Assembly: GCA_019636535.1 (NCBI GenBank)
Contig: JAHBXK010000008.1
Span: forward strand, 55,021-119,020
Length of the DNA stretch: 64,000 bases
Direction of reading: 5' to 3'
Source: Phycisphaeraceae bacterium
Lineage (GTDB): Bacteria > Planctomycetota > Phycisphaerae > Phycisphaerales > UBA1924
Part shown: positions 1 to 8,673 of the stretch, piece after piece
Layout of the letters: each line of letters opens with the position of its first letter
How positions within the stretch are numbered: position 1 is the stretch's first letter
The notes under the pieces: model-generated
What the model was told of the DNA's origin: nothing
Databases searched by the model: none
The model's input: the letters and a program-made list of their open reading frames with translations, nothing else
Program-made: the position numbers and the translations under genes

Positions 1-1134
1 CTTGCAACTCGGAGCGGATGGGGAAGATTGAGCGCTGCGCTGGCGGAAGAGTCGAGCGCCGGCGTGGCTCGGGTTGTACTCCAACTTGTTGGAGTAGGAA
101 CGGTGCTCATCGTGGCGCCGCTTGTGGTGCGGGTTGTTTGGGAAACCACACCGCTCTCAGAAGGAACGCTGCGGAGCCGACTCGCCGCCATGTGCCGCAG
201 GCACGGTGTTCGAGTTCGGGAGATTCTGGTCTGGCGAACTGGCGGAACGATGATCAACGGCGCGGTCGTCGGCATGTTCGGTCGATTGCGATACGTGCTA
301 CTGACCGACGCGCTGCTCGACTCGATGCCGAGGTCTCAGGTTGAAGCCGTGATGGCGCACGAGGTGGCCCACGCACGATTGGCCCACATACCTTGGCTGG
401 CAGCAGTCTTGATCGCGACGGTCGGCTGCACCGCCGCGGCGGGCACGCTCGCGTCCGGTGCCGTCTGGGAGGCGCTCGCAAACACGGGCTTGCTCGATGC
501 AACCGCGGGGGTGATCGGCGCGGGCGGAACCGAAGCAGTTGCGCCTTCACAGCGCTCGATCGTGGCGCTTTTAGGGCTTGAGGTGATCGTGACCGCCTGT
601 TCGCTTCTTGCGGGATTGATCGCGTTCGGCCTCGTGAGCCGACGCTTCGAGTGGCAGGCGGACGCGTTTGCGGCCAAGGCGCTCAGTCTTCAGCCCGTTC
701 GCGGTGGTGCACTTCGCGCCAGCGACGCGGGTGTCGGCGAAGCGGTGGTCGCGATCTCCCGCATCGACCAGATTCCAACAGTCACCGATCCGGCTGGTTC
801 GCCGCAGACTGCCGCGGTCTCGTCCAGCTTCCAGTTCAACCCAACGCTCACGCCGGCACCCGAGGACTTGCCTTCCGAGCCTATCGTTCATCGTGCAGCG
901 GTGGATGCGATGGCCGGTGCCCTGCAGTCCGTCGCGGCGTTGAACTTCATTCCGCGACACCGTCGCAGTTTCCGACACGGTTCGATCGCTCAGCGTCAGC
1001 AGCGACTGCGACGGCTCGAGGGGCGAAGGTTGGATGATCTGCCGATCGATCGCACGGTTCGTTGGATCAAGCGAACGGCCATCGTGGGGTTGCTGATCCT
1101 GGCCGCACTAACAGTCTGGGGGATTCGCTCGTGA
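1..1134 (+). CDS. M48-family membrane zinc metalloprotease, 5'-truncated by window edge
   Basis: The reading frame is open to base 1, so the true start probably lies outside the window; an internal TTG at 28 is the first possible start seen. The zinc motif HEVAH is encoded at 358-372, preceded by the usual M48 block (RYVLLTDALLDSMP..QVEAVMAHE), and the third ligand glutamate lies in RRFEWQADAFA. Hydrophobic segments occur near residues 12-38, after the HExxH, before the RRFEWQ motif and at the extreme C-terminus, so it is an integral membrane protease of the HtpX/Ste24/BlaR-like type. It ends in a GTGA overlap with dapF. The substrate cannot be told from sequence. Confidence 0.85.
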   Translation, partial: LATRSGWGRLSAALAEESSAGVARVVLQLVGVGTVLIVAPLVVRVVWETTPLSEGTLRSRLAAMCRRHGVRVREILVWRTGGTMINGAVVGMFGRLRYVLLTDALLDSMPRSQVEAVMAHEVAHARLAHIPWLAAVLIATVGCTAAAGTLASGAVWEALANTGLLDATAGVIGAGGTEAVAPSQRSIVALLGLEVIVTACSLLAGLIAFGLVSRRFEWQADAFAAKALSLQPVRGGALRASDAGVGEAVVAISRIDQIPTVTDPAGSPQTAAVSSSFQFNPTLTPAPEDLPSEPIVHRAAVDAMAGALQSVAALNFIPRHRRSFRHGSIAQRQQRLRRLEGRRLDDLPIDRTVRWIKRTAIVGLLILAALTVWGIRS

Positions 1135-2120
1135 AACTTCCATTCGTGAAGATGCACGGGCTTGGGAACGACTACGTCTATCTCGACGGCTTCGGCGACT
1201 CTCGAGTTACAGCGCTGATGATGCGAAGCCGCTGGTCGGCGATGGTCCGGTCGATGTCGGACCGGCACACGGGGATCGGATCTGACGGAGTGATTGTGCT
1301 CACCTTGCCGCGTGCGTCTCGAAACAGCGTCGCGATGCGGATGTTCAACGCGGATGGCTCCGAAGGTCGGATGTGCGGCAACGGCGCCCGCTGCGTCGCG
1401 AAGTTCGCGCACGAGCGTCTGGCGTTGGGCGAGCGAGCAGGCGGCCGAGTGTCGATGCGTATCGAAGTCGGCCCACCAGACGAGCGAGCGAGCGTCCTCC
1501 GCATCATGTGCGAACTGAAGCGACAGAAGGTCTGGAGAGCGACGGTGGATATGGGCAAGCCAGTGCTGGCATTGGCGAAGATGGGTGTGGACCGCCGCAA
1601 ACTTGCCTTTGAAGGTGTGCGGCCCCACTGGGGTGTACAGGCCGAAGTTGGTCGGGGAGTGAACGCCCGGAGCATCTGCTTGGTCGGCGTGTTCGTCTCG
1701 ATGGGCAACCCGCACATGGTGGTCATGGAGCCCTCATCGGGTGGAGCGCTCAATCTCACCCGCCTCGAGGTGGACTCCGTGCCGCTCACGACGCTCGGCC
1801 CGTTGTTCGAGCGGCATCCCGCTTTCAAGGACCGCATGAATGTCCACTTTGCGGCCGTACAGCGGCGTCGAAGTAAAGTCGCGGGCGGAGGAGACACGAT
1901 CCACTTGCGAACGTGGGAGAGAGGGGCTGGGCCGACGAGAGCCTGCGCCAGCGGGGCGTGCGCAGCGCTTGTTGCAGGGTCGATCAGCGGGCGTTGCGGA
2001 CGTGAGGCAACAGTGCAACTGCCCGGCGGCTCTCTCCTGGTGCGATGGGATCGCCGGACTGGCCGGGTCTATCAGACTGGCACGGCCGAGGATGTGTTCG
2101 AGGGGGTTTGGGAGACGTAA
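1131..2120 (+). CDS. dapF: Diaminopimelate epimerase
   Basis: Cofactor-free racemase interconverting LL- and meso-diaminopimelate for lysine and peptidoglycan synthesis, cytosolic. The protein starts with the family N-terminus (KMHGLGNDYVYLD) if the GTG at 1131 is used; this start overlaps the stop of the preceding protease gene (GTGA), so the two are translationally coupled. The catalytic cysteine pair is visible: C82 in DGSEGRMCGNGARC and C272 in GAGPTRACASGACAA. At 329 residues it is about 50 longer than the usual roughly 275, with extra segments around residues 135-190. Function is secure; only the insertions are unusual. Confidence 0.96.
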   Translation: MKLPFVKMHGLGNDYVYLDGFGDSRVTALMMRSRWSAMVRSMSDRHTGIGSDGVIVLTLPRASRNSVAMRMFNADGSEGRMCGNGARCVAKFAHERLALGERAGGRVSMRIEVGPPDERASVLRIMCELKRQKVWRATVDMGKPVLALAKMGVDRRKLAFEGVRPHWGVQAEVGRGVNARSICLVGVFVSMGNPHMVVMEPSSGGALNLTRLEVDSVPLTTLGPLFERHPAFKDRMNVHFAAVQRRRSKVAGGGDTIHLRTWERGAGPTRACASGACAALVAGSISGRCGREATVQLPGGSLLVRWDRRTGRVYQTGTAEDVFEGVWET

Positions 2121-2168
2121 GTTCGAATGCGGAAGGCGTGCAAGGCCACGCGATTTGGAGGCTTTGCG

Positions 2169-2477
2169 GTGACTGCCCATGTTGAGGTTCATCTGCGGAT
2201 GCGCATTCGTTCAGAGCGTCGCGGGGAACTGCTCGCGTTCTTGCGCGAGGCAGTGCCGTTCTACGAACGCCCCGGCGGGATACGTGTGACGCTCTGGCAA
2301 TGTCGAACCAACGCGGATCTGTACATCGAGCGCGTGGAGTACGTCTCGCGGGCAGCATATGAAGCGGATGACGCTCGCGTGCGACAGGATCCCGAGATGC
2401 GTTCGTATCTCGACCGCTGGCGAGCGATTCTCGATGGGCCGCCTGAGGTCGAGGTCTATGAACGCGTCGAGTTGTAA
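2169..2477 (+). CDS. Small dimeric alpha-beta barrel protein (antibiotic-biosynthesis-monooxygenase/NIPSNAP-like)
   Basis: 102 residues. I place the start at GTG 2169 because a GGAGG ribosome-binding site (2157-2161) lies 7 nt upstream; an in-frame ATG at 2127 would add 14 residues without such a site. The pattern (beta strand VEVHLRMRI, helix ELLAFLREAVPFYE, strands GIRVTLWQ and LYIERVEYVS, helix PEMRSYLDRWRAIL, final strand VEVYERV) fits a single ferredoxin-like ABM barrel. Such proteins are dimeric and have very varied roles, so no substrate can be assigned. It lies between dapF and the M20 gene, 48 and 32 nt away, likely in one transcript. Confidence 0.6.
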   Translation: MTAHVEVHLRMRIRSERRGELLAFLREAVPFYERPGGIRVTLWQCRTNADLYIERVEYVSRAAYEADDARVRQDPEMRSYLDRWRAILDGPPEVEVYERVEL

Positions 2478-2509
2478 CCCGCAGACGGACTGAGTCCATA
2501 CGCTGGAGC

Positions 2510-3754
2510 ATGCTGAACGCAGTCGAGTCTCGGATTGTGTCGGAGATCGAGTCGAGGTCTGCCGAGATGCTCGCGGACCTGCGAACGTTCGTTGAACTTC
2601 CTACCGGGCCCGGGAGCGGCTCGGATGGGATCGATATTCTGCGCGGGCTCATGTCGGCTCGTGCTGAGCGCCTTGGCGCAGCGACTTCGCTCGAACCCGT
2701 TGATCCGCGACCGGACTGGCTGTACGAACCGAGCCCACGCGGGCAGGAGCGAGCAGAGTCACATGCGCTGGTTCCCGACACCGTGCTTTGTCGTCGTGAC
2801 TCTGGGAGCAAACTCGTTGGCAGGTCGATTCTCATCGCCGGGCACCTGGACACGGTTCATCCATTTGACTCCGCCTTTCGGTCGTTTCAGATGTCTGCGG
2901 ACGATGTGCGTGCAACCGGTCCCGGTTGCAGCGACATGAAGGGCGGACTCGTGATCGCGATTCATGCGCTCGAGGCGCTCGACGCTTGCGGAGTCCAGAC
3001 GGCGTGGACCTTGCTCCTGAACGCGGACGAGGAAACGGGCTCGTTTGGGTCGGCACGAGCCATCCGGGCTGAGGCCGCACGCATCGCCGGGCTTGGAGGG
3101 CATGGCTTGGCGGTCGAGCCCGCCTTGCCGGATGGAACCATGGTGGACGAGCGAGCGGGCAGCGGGCAGTTCATGATTCGCGCTTTCGGCAAGTCGGCGC
3201 ATGTCGGCCGTTCGTTCGAAACCGGCGCATCGGCCGTGCTGGCGTTGGCGGGCGCCATCCAGCGAGTTTCGGCGCTGGCGAATCCCGCGCAGGGCAGGAT
3301 TGTGAACGTCGGTCCGCTTCGGGGTGGAGCGACCACCAATTCAGTACCGGATCTGGCATGTGCCTGGGGCAATCTGCGATTCCGCGATGCCGCTCAAGCC
3401 GCGGATCTCGCAGATGGCATCCATGCCGCGTGCGCCCGCTCAGAGGTGCCGGGTGCGCGACTCGAAGCGGAGATTGTGATCGGTCGGCCCGCCAAGCCCA
3501 AGACGGCCGGAACAGCAGTACTGGCACGAGTCGTTGCGGGCGTCGCCTCGGACCTCGACATGCCGGCACAGTTCACCAAGACGGGTGGCGTGTGCGACGG
3601 CAACCTGATGCAGGATGCCGGACTGTCCACACTCGACACGCTTGGCGTGGTCGGCGGGGGTCTGCACACGACCGACGAGTGGGTGGACTTGTCCAGTTTG
3701 CCCCGGCGGTGTGCGATACTTGCGCTCACAATCCTGAGAGCGGCAGCATCCTGA
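2510..3754 (+). CDS. M20-family zinc hydrolase (peptidase/deacylase, CPG2/ArgE/DapE-like)
   Basis: Dinuclear zinc amidohydrolase of 414 residues. Metal and catalytic motifs are all present: GHLDTVHP (H112, D114), PGCSDMKGG (D142, bridging ligand), NADEETGS (E174/E175, general base and ligand) and LHTTDEW (H386) near the C-terminus; the dimerisation domain lies between about residues 205 and 310. ATG 2510 has a GGAG just upstream. M20A members include carboxypeptidase G2, ArgE and DapE. Its place upstream of a class III aminotransferase, astA and astD makes it a candidate N-succinyl-amino-acid desuccinylase standing in for AstE; that is inference from context only. Confidence 0.82.
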   Translation: MLNAVESRIVSEIESRSAEMLADLRTFVELPTGPGSGSDGIDILRGLMSARAERLGAATSLEPVDPRPDWLYEPSPRGQERAESHALVPDTVLCRRDSGSKLVGRSILIAGHLDTVHPFDSAFRSFQMSADDVRATGPGCSDMKGGLVIAIHALEALDACGVQTAWTLLLNADEETGSFGSARAIRAEAARIAGLGGHGLAVEPALPDGTMVDERAGSGQFMIRAFGKSAHVGRSFETGASAVLALAGAIQRVSALANPAQGRIVNVGPLRGGATTNSVPDLACAWGNLRFRDAAQAADLADGIHAACARSEVPGARLEAEIVIGRPAKPKTAGTAVLARVVAGVASDLDMPAQFTKTGGVCDGNLMQDAGLSTLDTLGVVGGGLHTTDEWVDLSSLPRRCAILALTILRAAAS

Positions 3755-3902
3755 TTCCACGCGTGTAACGGCTGGATCGGGGGGCCCTCACGACCCGCTA
3801 CGATTCGGCCGATAACGACGGATGCCCCGGCTGCCATCGTGCCGGAAGGGATCGAATTCACTCGCCGCGTGCGATGCGGCACCACGAGTACTGGAGCGGA
3901 AC

Positions 3903-5438
3903 ATGTCCGTGACGACTTCGACGGCTGGCTCGGCGGTGGGGGGGAAGAGCGGCAATGGCTCGCACTCGGCGGGTGCCTCGGCACCGGCGGCTTCGTCCGG
4001 CACGATCGGTGCAGCGCTCGCCTCTTCGCCCGCCATCGACCAGGCGGTGCGTTCGATCGTCGGCGAAGTCAAGTCGCGCTCAGTGCTTGTGACCGATGTG
4101 CGTCAGGCCGATCCCGCGCTCAAGCAAAGTTACGAATCACTGATGTCTCGTGCGGCGGAGGTCCGCGGAAGGGCGTTGCTCTACCCGTACATCGGCTCGG
4201 GCGTCGGCAACGGCGCGCTCGTCGAGCTCGCGGACGGCAGCGTCAAGTGGGACATGATCACCGGCATTGGGGTGCACTTCTTCGGCCACTCCGACGCCGA
4301 CCTGATCGAGGCCGCCGTGCGCGGCTCCGTAGCCGACACGCTGCAGCACGGCAACCTGCTGAGCAACTTCGAGGCGTACCAGTTCGGCGAGAAAATGATC
4401 AATCTCGCCTCGCGTCACAGCCGGCTCAAGCACTGCTACTCGTCGACCTCCGGCGCGATGGCCAACGAGAACGCCCTCAAAGTCTGCTATCAGAAGCACA
4501 CGCCCGCCAGTCGGGTCATCGCCTTCAAGGACTGCTTCATGGGGCGAACGGTGACCATGAGCCAGATCGGCGACGCCGCGGCCAACCGCATCGGCATCCC
4601 GCTCTCCACTCTTGTCGACTACATGCCGTTCTACGACGAGGCCGCCGCACGCCGCATGAGCGCTGGCGACGTCAGCGGCCCGACGCGCTACATCGACATG
4701 TGCGCCTGGCACCTGCGCCAGTACGTCGAGCGCTACCCCAAGCAGCACGCCTGCTTCATCTTCGAGCTCGTGCAGGGCGAGGGCGGCTTCAACACGGCCC
4801 CGCGTGAGTTCTTCGTGGCTCTCATGGACATCTGCAAGGCCTCGGGCATCGCCGTCTGGGACGACGAGATCCAGTGCTTCGGCCGCACCTCGTCGATGTT
4901 CGCGTACGAGGCGCTGGACCTCGGGCAGTACGTCGACGTCTTCTGTGTCGGCAAGATGACGCAGGTCTGCGCCACGCTCTTCACCCAGGAGTACAACCCC
5001 GGCCCCGGCCTGCTCAGCGGCACGTTCACCAGCACCACGCCCGCCTTCGCCGTCGGCAACCGCGTGCTCGACCGCCTCGATTCGGGCGATTTCTACGGGC
5101 CGCAAGGCCGATTCGTGCGCCACCACATGGCGTTCTGCGAGCACGTCCGCGCACTGGCCGCCAAGCACCCCGAGTGGTTCCCCAAGGTCGGCAAATTCGG
5201 CGAACTGGCCGACATCTGCGGCGGAGCGGGCGGCATGATGAAGTTCACGCCCTTCGGCGGCGACAAGGACAAGATCACCAAGGCCTGCAAGCATCTGTTT
5301 GAGGCAGGGGTCATCGTGTTCTACTGCGGCCACGGCCCGTACCACATCCGCATGCTTCCGCCCCTGCCCGTGTTCAACGAACAGGACTGGCCACGCGTTT
5401 TTGCCTGTATCGAGAAGGGCTTGGCGGCGGTGGCCTGA
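3903..5438 (+). CDS. Class III PLP-dependent aminotransferase (succinylornithine/lysine-6 aminotransferase-like)
   Basis: 511 residues from ATG 3903, preceded by GGAG at 3893-3896; a 27-residue longer in-frame start lacks such support. The first 45 residues are Ser/Gly/Ala-rich low complexity. PLP-binding features are clear: Asp321 in WDDEIQCFGRT contacts the pyridine nitrogen, and the Schiff-base lysine is K351 in VGKMTQV. The VGKMTQVCA segment recalls lysine epsilon-aminotransferases (FGKKTQVCG), while the astA/astD neighbours suggest the AstC step (N2-succinylornithine plus 2-oxoglutarate to succinylglutamate semialdehyde plus glutamate). The family is certain; the substrate is inferred. 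Confidence 0.85.
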   Translation: MSVTTSTAGSAVGGKSGNGSHSAGASAPAASSGTIGAALASSPAIDQAVRSIVGEVKSRSVLVTDVRQADPALKQSYESLMSRAAEVRGRALLYPYIGSGVGNGALVELADGSVKWDMITGIGVHFFGHSDADLIEAAVRGSVADTLQHGNLLSNFEAYQFGEKMINLASRHSRLKHCYSSTSGAMANENALKVCYQKHTPASRVIAFKDCFMGRTVTMSQIGDAAANRIGIPLSTLVDYMPFYDEAAARRMSAGDVSGPTRYIDMCAWHLRQYVERYPKQHACFIFELVQGEGGFNTAPREFFVALMDICKASGIAVWDDEIQCFGRTSSMFAYEALDLGQYVDVFCVGKMTQVCATLFTQEYNPGPGLLSGTFTSTTPAFAVGNRVLDRLDSGDFYGPQGRFVRHHMAFCEHVRALAAKHPEWFPKVGKFGELADICGGAGGMMKFTPFGGDKDKITKACKHLFEAGVIVFYCGHGPYHIRMLPPLPVFNEQDWPRVFACIEKGLAAVA

Positions 5439-5719
5439 TCGAATCTGGGCTCTCGTTCAACGCTCTCCTCATCGCGTCCAAGACGCATCACCCCTTGGGT
5501 TGGGCGGTGCGCTTGACGGAGAGTCCGCTAGCGCTGTGCGATGGGAGTACTGCTGCAGGGCGTAGATTGGGGTCCGTTGGGTGTGGTGGGGCGAGTCGAA
5601 ACCGCCGATCGCTACCATGCATCACGTCGGGCGCAGAGCCCGAGGCAGAACCGAGCGTCATTCAGCCCAAGCAGATCGCGCGGCGGCGGGGTCTCTGGCA
5701 CAAGCATGGAGAAAGTTCG

Positions 5720-6979
5720 ATGTTCCTGATGCGGCGGGCCAAGATCGAGGACGTTCTGACGCTCCTGAAACTGGCGAAGATGGTCCACTTCATCAACCTG
5801 CCGGCGGACAAAGACATCATCGCAGATAAGGCGGTCTGGTCGCGCAAGTGCTTCGAGAAGGCCGCCAAGATCCAGCACGGGGACGCCGTTCACAACGATG
5901 TCATCGTGAAAGCGCCAGGGCGCAAGCACTCGGCGGCCGCGGAGGGCGGTCTTGCGTCGATGATCACGCGTTCAGACCTGTTCATGTTCGTGCTCGAGGA
6001 CACCGAATCCGGCGGCGTGCTGGGCACGAGCCAGATCATCTCGCGCATGGGCGGGCCGGGCCAGCCCAATGTCAGCTTCGAACTCTCGCGCAAGGAGATG
6101 TTCTCGCGAAGCCTGCAGGTCGGCGCCACCCACACCGTCGCCAAGCTCTTCCTCGACGAATCCGGACCGACCGAGATCGGCGGCCTGATCCTGCAACCCA
6201 GTTACCGCGGCCACAAGGCCAAGCTCGGCCGGTTTCTGTCCCTGGTCCGCTTCCATTTCGTCGGTCTGTACCCGGAACTCTTCAGCGACCGCATCATCGC
6301 CGAGATGATGGGCCCGCTCACGCCCGACGGCCGTAACACGCTCTGGGAGTACCTCGGCCGCCGCTTCATCAACCTCTCCTACCCCGAGGCCGACAATTTC
6401 TGCCAGTACTCCAAGGAGTTCATGACTTCACTCCTGCCCAAAGAGGAGATCTACCTCACGCTGCTCCCGCCCGAAGCACGAAGCGTTATCGCACAGGTCG
6501 GGCCGGAAACGCTGCCTGCGCGCCGGATGCTGGAGAAACTCGGCTTCGAGTACAAGAACCGGATCGACCCATTTGATGGTGGTCCGACGCTGGAAGCAAG
6601 AACCCGCGGCATCACGCTCGTGAAGGGCACATCTCGTCGCGAACTCGGAGAACCTGCGTCGAACGAGGATCTTCGGTCGCGAGGTGAGTCGGCAATCGTC
6701 AGCATGCTGGATGCCGACGGCGAGTTTCGTTGCGTCAATGCTCTTGTACTCATGACGAAGTCGAATCAAGTGCGACTGTCTCAAGAGGCAATGGAACTGC
6801 TCTTCGTCGAGCCCGGGATTACGGTGGGCATCACGCCATTGGGAGAGAAGTCCGAGCCATCTCGGCCGGCGCGCACGGGAGCCTCGGCACAAGGCAACGG
6901 TTCGCATCGCTCCACTGCCGGTGCGCAAACTCGCGAAGGGGTAGCAACCCATCCCGCACGCAAGAGCACAAAGAAGTGA
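5720..6979 (+). CDS. astA: Arginine/ornithine N-succinyltransferase
   Basis: GNAT-fold enzyme transferring succinyl from succinyl-CoA to the alpha-amino group of arginine or ornithine, first step of the AST route. ATG 5720 follows GGAGAAAG (5708-5715), and the protein then starts as AstA does (FLMRRAKIEDVLTLLKLAK). Family blocks seen: PTEIGGLILQPSYRG, IIAEMMGPLTPDG, WEYLGRRFINLSY, EADNFCQYSKEFM and, at the end of the core, RIDPFDGGPTLEA. The AstA core ends near residue 300; the remaining roughly 115 residues form a polar, poorly conserved tail not usual for AstA (about 340 residues). A gap of 281 nt separates it from the aminotransferase gene, so it may have its own promoter. Confidence 0.9.
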   Translation: MFLMRRAKIEDVLTLLKLAKMVHFINLPADKDIIADKAVWSRKCFEKAAKIQHGDAVHNDVIVKAPGRKHSAAAEGGLASMITRSDLFMFVLEDTESGGVLGTSQIISRMGGPGQPNVSFELSRKEMFSRSLQVGATHTVAKLFLDESGPTEIGGLILQPSYRGHKAKLGRFLSLVRFHFVGLYPELFSDRIIAEMMGPLTPDGRNTLWEYLGRRFINLSYPEADNFCQYSKEFMTSLLPKEEIYLTLLPPEARSVIAQVGPETLPARRMLEKLGFEYKNRIDPFDGGPTLEARTRGITLVKGTSRRELGEPASNEDLRSRGESAIVSMLDADGEFRCVNALVLMTKSNQVRLSQEAMELLFVEPGITVGITPLGEKSEPSRPARTGASAQGNGSHRSTAGAQTREGVATHPARKSTKK

Positions 6980-7020
6980 TCGCCACCAACGTCTCTACCT
7001 CCATCCATCAAGGATGAACG

Positions 7021-8655
7021 ATGTCGCGAAAGCACGCCTCACTCAGCCATCCCCCGGCCAATCTGGTCAGCGGCGATTGGGTTGAACTTCCTGCATCATC
7101 GAATTCGCTGGACTCGATCGAGACCGTCGAGTCTCGAAGCCCCGCCGCTCCGACAAGCGTTGTTTGGTCTGCCGCGTGTCCCATGCCGGCGGTGAACGAC
7201 GCGGTGCACGCGGCCCGACGGGCATTGCCCGCCTGGTCGCAGTGGGGGTTGGCAGGGCGCTCCGCAGCGCTCCGCCGGTTCGCCGAACTGTGCAAGGAGC
7301 AATCCGACGCGATCGCCGCCATCATCTGCGATGAAACGGGAAAGGCGATGTGGGAAGCCAAGGGAGAGGCCGCTGCGCTCGCCGCGAAGGTCGACATCAC
7401 GCTCGACGAATCTCCCATCGGCGGGCTCGCACGAGTGCGTGGGTTTGAGTTCGGGATAGGCCCCAAAGGCCAGGAAATGTCCAAGCTCGCTCGGTGCAGT
7501 TTCAAACCGCACGGTGTCATGGCCGTGCTCGGTCCCTTCAACTTTCCTGCTCACTTGCCGAACGGCCACATCGTTCCGGCGTTGGCGATGGGCAACACGG
7601 TGGTGTTCAAGCCGAGCGACAAGGCCCCCGCGGTGGGGCAGATGCTGGCCGAGCTCTTCGAGCGTGCACTTCGCGAGTGCGGCGCTCCGAACGACGGTCG
7701 CGGCATCATCAATCTGGTTCAGGGTGGACCCCGTGTCGCCTCGGCCTTGGCGTCGCACGACGGGATCGACGGGGTGCTGTTCACAGGTTCATGGCCCGTG
7801 GGCCGTCGGATTCTCGAAGCCAATCTCGACCGGCCCGGACGCATCATCGCGCTCGAACTCGGCGGGAGCAATCCGGCCGTGGTGATGCCCGACGCGGATC
7901 TCCGTCAGGCCGCGATCGAGATCGCGCGGTGTGCTTTCAACACGACCGGTCAGCGCTGCACCTGCACCCGTCGCGTCATCGTTCACCGCGGCGCTGCCGA
8001 TCGATTGATCAACGCCGTCGTGCGTGCTGCCGGCGAGATGAAGTTCGGCCACCCGCGTTCGGCGGGCGTGTTTGCGGGTCCGATCATCAACGAGACCGCT
8101 CGCCAGGCGGTCTTCAACTTTCAGGAGCGTTGCGCTCGGACGACCGGCGCAAAGGCGGGGGCTCGCGTGCTTCTGGCGTCGAGTACGCTTGAAGTGTCCG
8201 AAGGTCCGGGGTGGTACCTCTCGCCCTCGGTCATCGCTGTCGAGCGATTCAATACCACGCCGTTCGATCCTAAGTCGGCCGACTTCGACCCCGGCTGCGA
8301 CCATGAGGTGTTCGGCCCGCTCTTGCGTGTCGCGATCGTCGATGATCTGGATTCGGCGATTGAGCAAGCAAACGCAACCCGATACGGCCTTGCCGCTTCA
8401 ATCTTTACGCGCAAGCCAATGACCGCCGAGCGATTCCTGCACGAGTGCAGGGCGGGGTGCCTGAATGTCAATGCTGGCACGGCCGGCGCAAGCAGCAAAC
8501 TCCCGTTCGGAGGTCTGGGGCTGTCCGGGAATCACCGCCCCGCGGGCAGTTTTTCGCTGGACTATTGCGCCTACCCCGTCGCCGGCATGGAAGAGAAAGG
8601 CGACGCCGCGCAAATCGCCGAGGGGATGGCCTGGGACGACGCGTGGCTTTCATGA
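7021..8655 (+). CDS. astD: N-succinylglutamate 5-semialdehyde dehydrogenase
   Basis: NAD-dependent aldehyde dehydrogenase oxidising succinylglutamate semialdehyde to succinylglutamate. The AstD hallmark (GPFNFPAHLPNGHIVPALAMGN) is present, as are the general-base glutamate E279 (LELGGSNP) and the nucleophile C313 (TTGQRCTCTRR). ATG 7021 is preceded by AAGGA. At 544 residues it is somewhat longer than the usual roughly 490, with an N-terminal extension of about 15 and a loop before FNTTPFDPKSADFDPGCDHEVFGPLL. It follows astA by 41 nt in the same direction. No astB or astE gene follows; purF converges from the other strand 18 nt downstream. Confidence 0.93.
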   Translation: MSRKHASLSHPPANLVSGDWVELPASSNSLDSIETVESRSPAAPTSVVWSAACPMPAVNDAVHAARRALPAWSQWGLAGRSAALRRFAELCKEQSDAIAAIICDETGKAMWEAKGEAAALAAKVDITLDESPIGGLARVRGFEFGIGPKGQEMSKLARCSFKPHGVMAVLGPFNFPAHLPNGHIVPALAMGNTVVFKPSDKAPAVGQMLAELFERALRECGAPNDGRGIINLVQGGPRVASALASHDGIDGVLFTGSWPVGRRILEANLDRPGRIIALELGGSNPAVVMPDADLRQAAIEIARCAFNTTGQRCTCTRRVIVHRGAADRLINAVVRAAGEMKFGHPRSAGVFAGPIINETARQAVFNFQERCARTTGAKAGARVLLASSTLEVSEGPGWYLSPSVIAVERFNTTPFDPKSADFDPGCDHEVFGPLLRVAIVDDLDSAIEQANATRYGLAASIFTRKPMTAERFLHECRAGCLNVNAGTAGASSKLPFGGLGLSGNHRPAGSFSLDYCAYPVAGMEEKGDAAQIAEGMAWDDAWLS

Positions 8656-8673
8656 ACGCCGCACCTGCCAGCA

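Noticed and set aside
4137..5345. 402-codon open frame on the - strand
   Set aside because: Antisense to the class III aminotransferase, which has clear family motifs; shadow.
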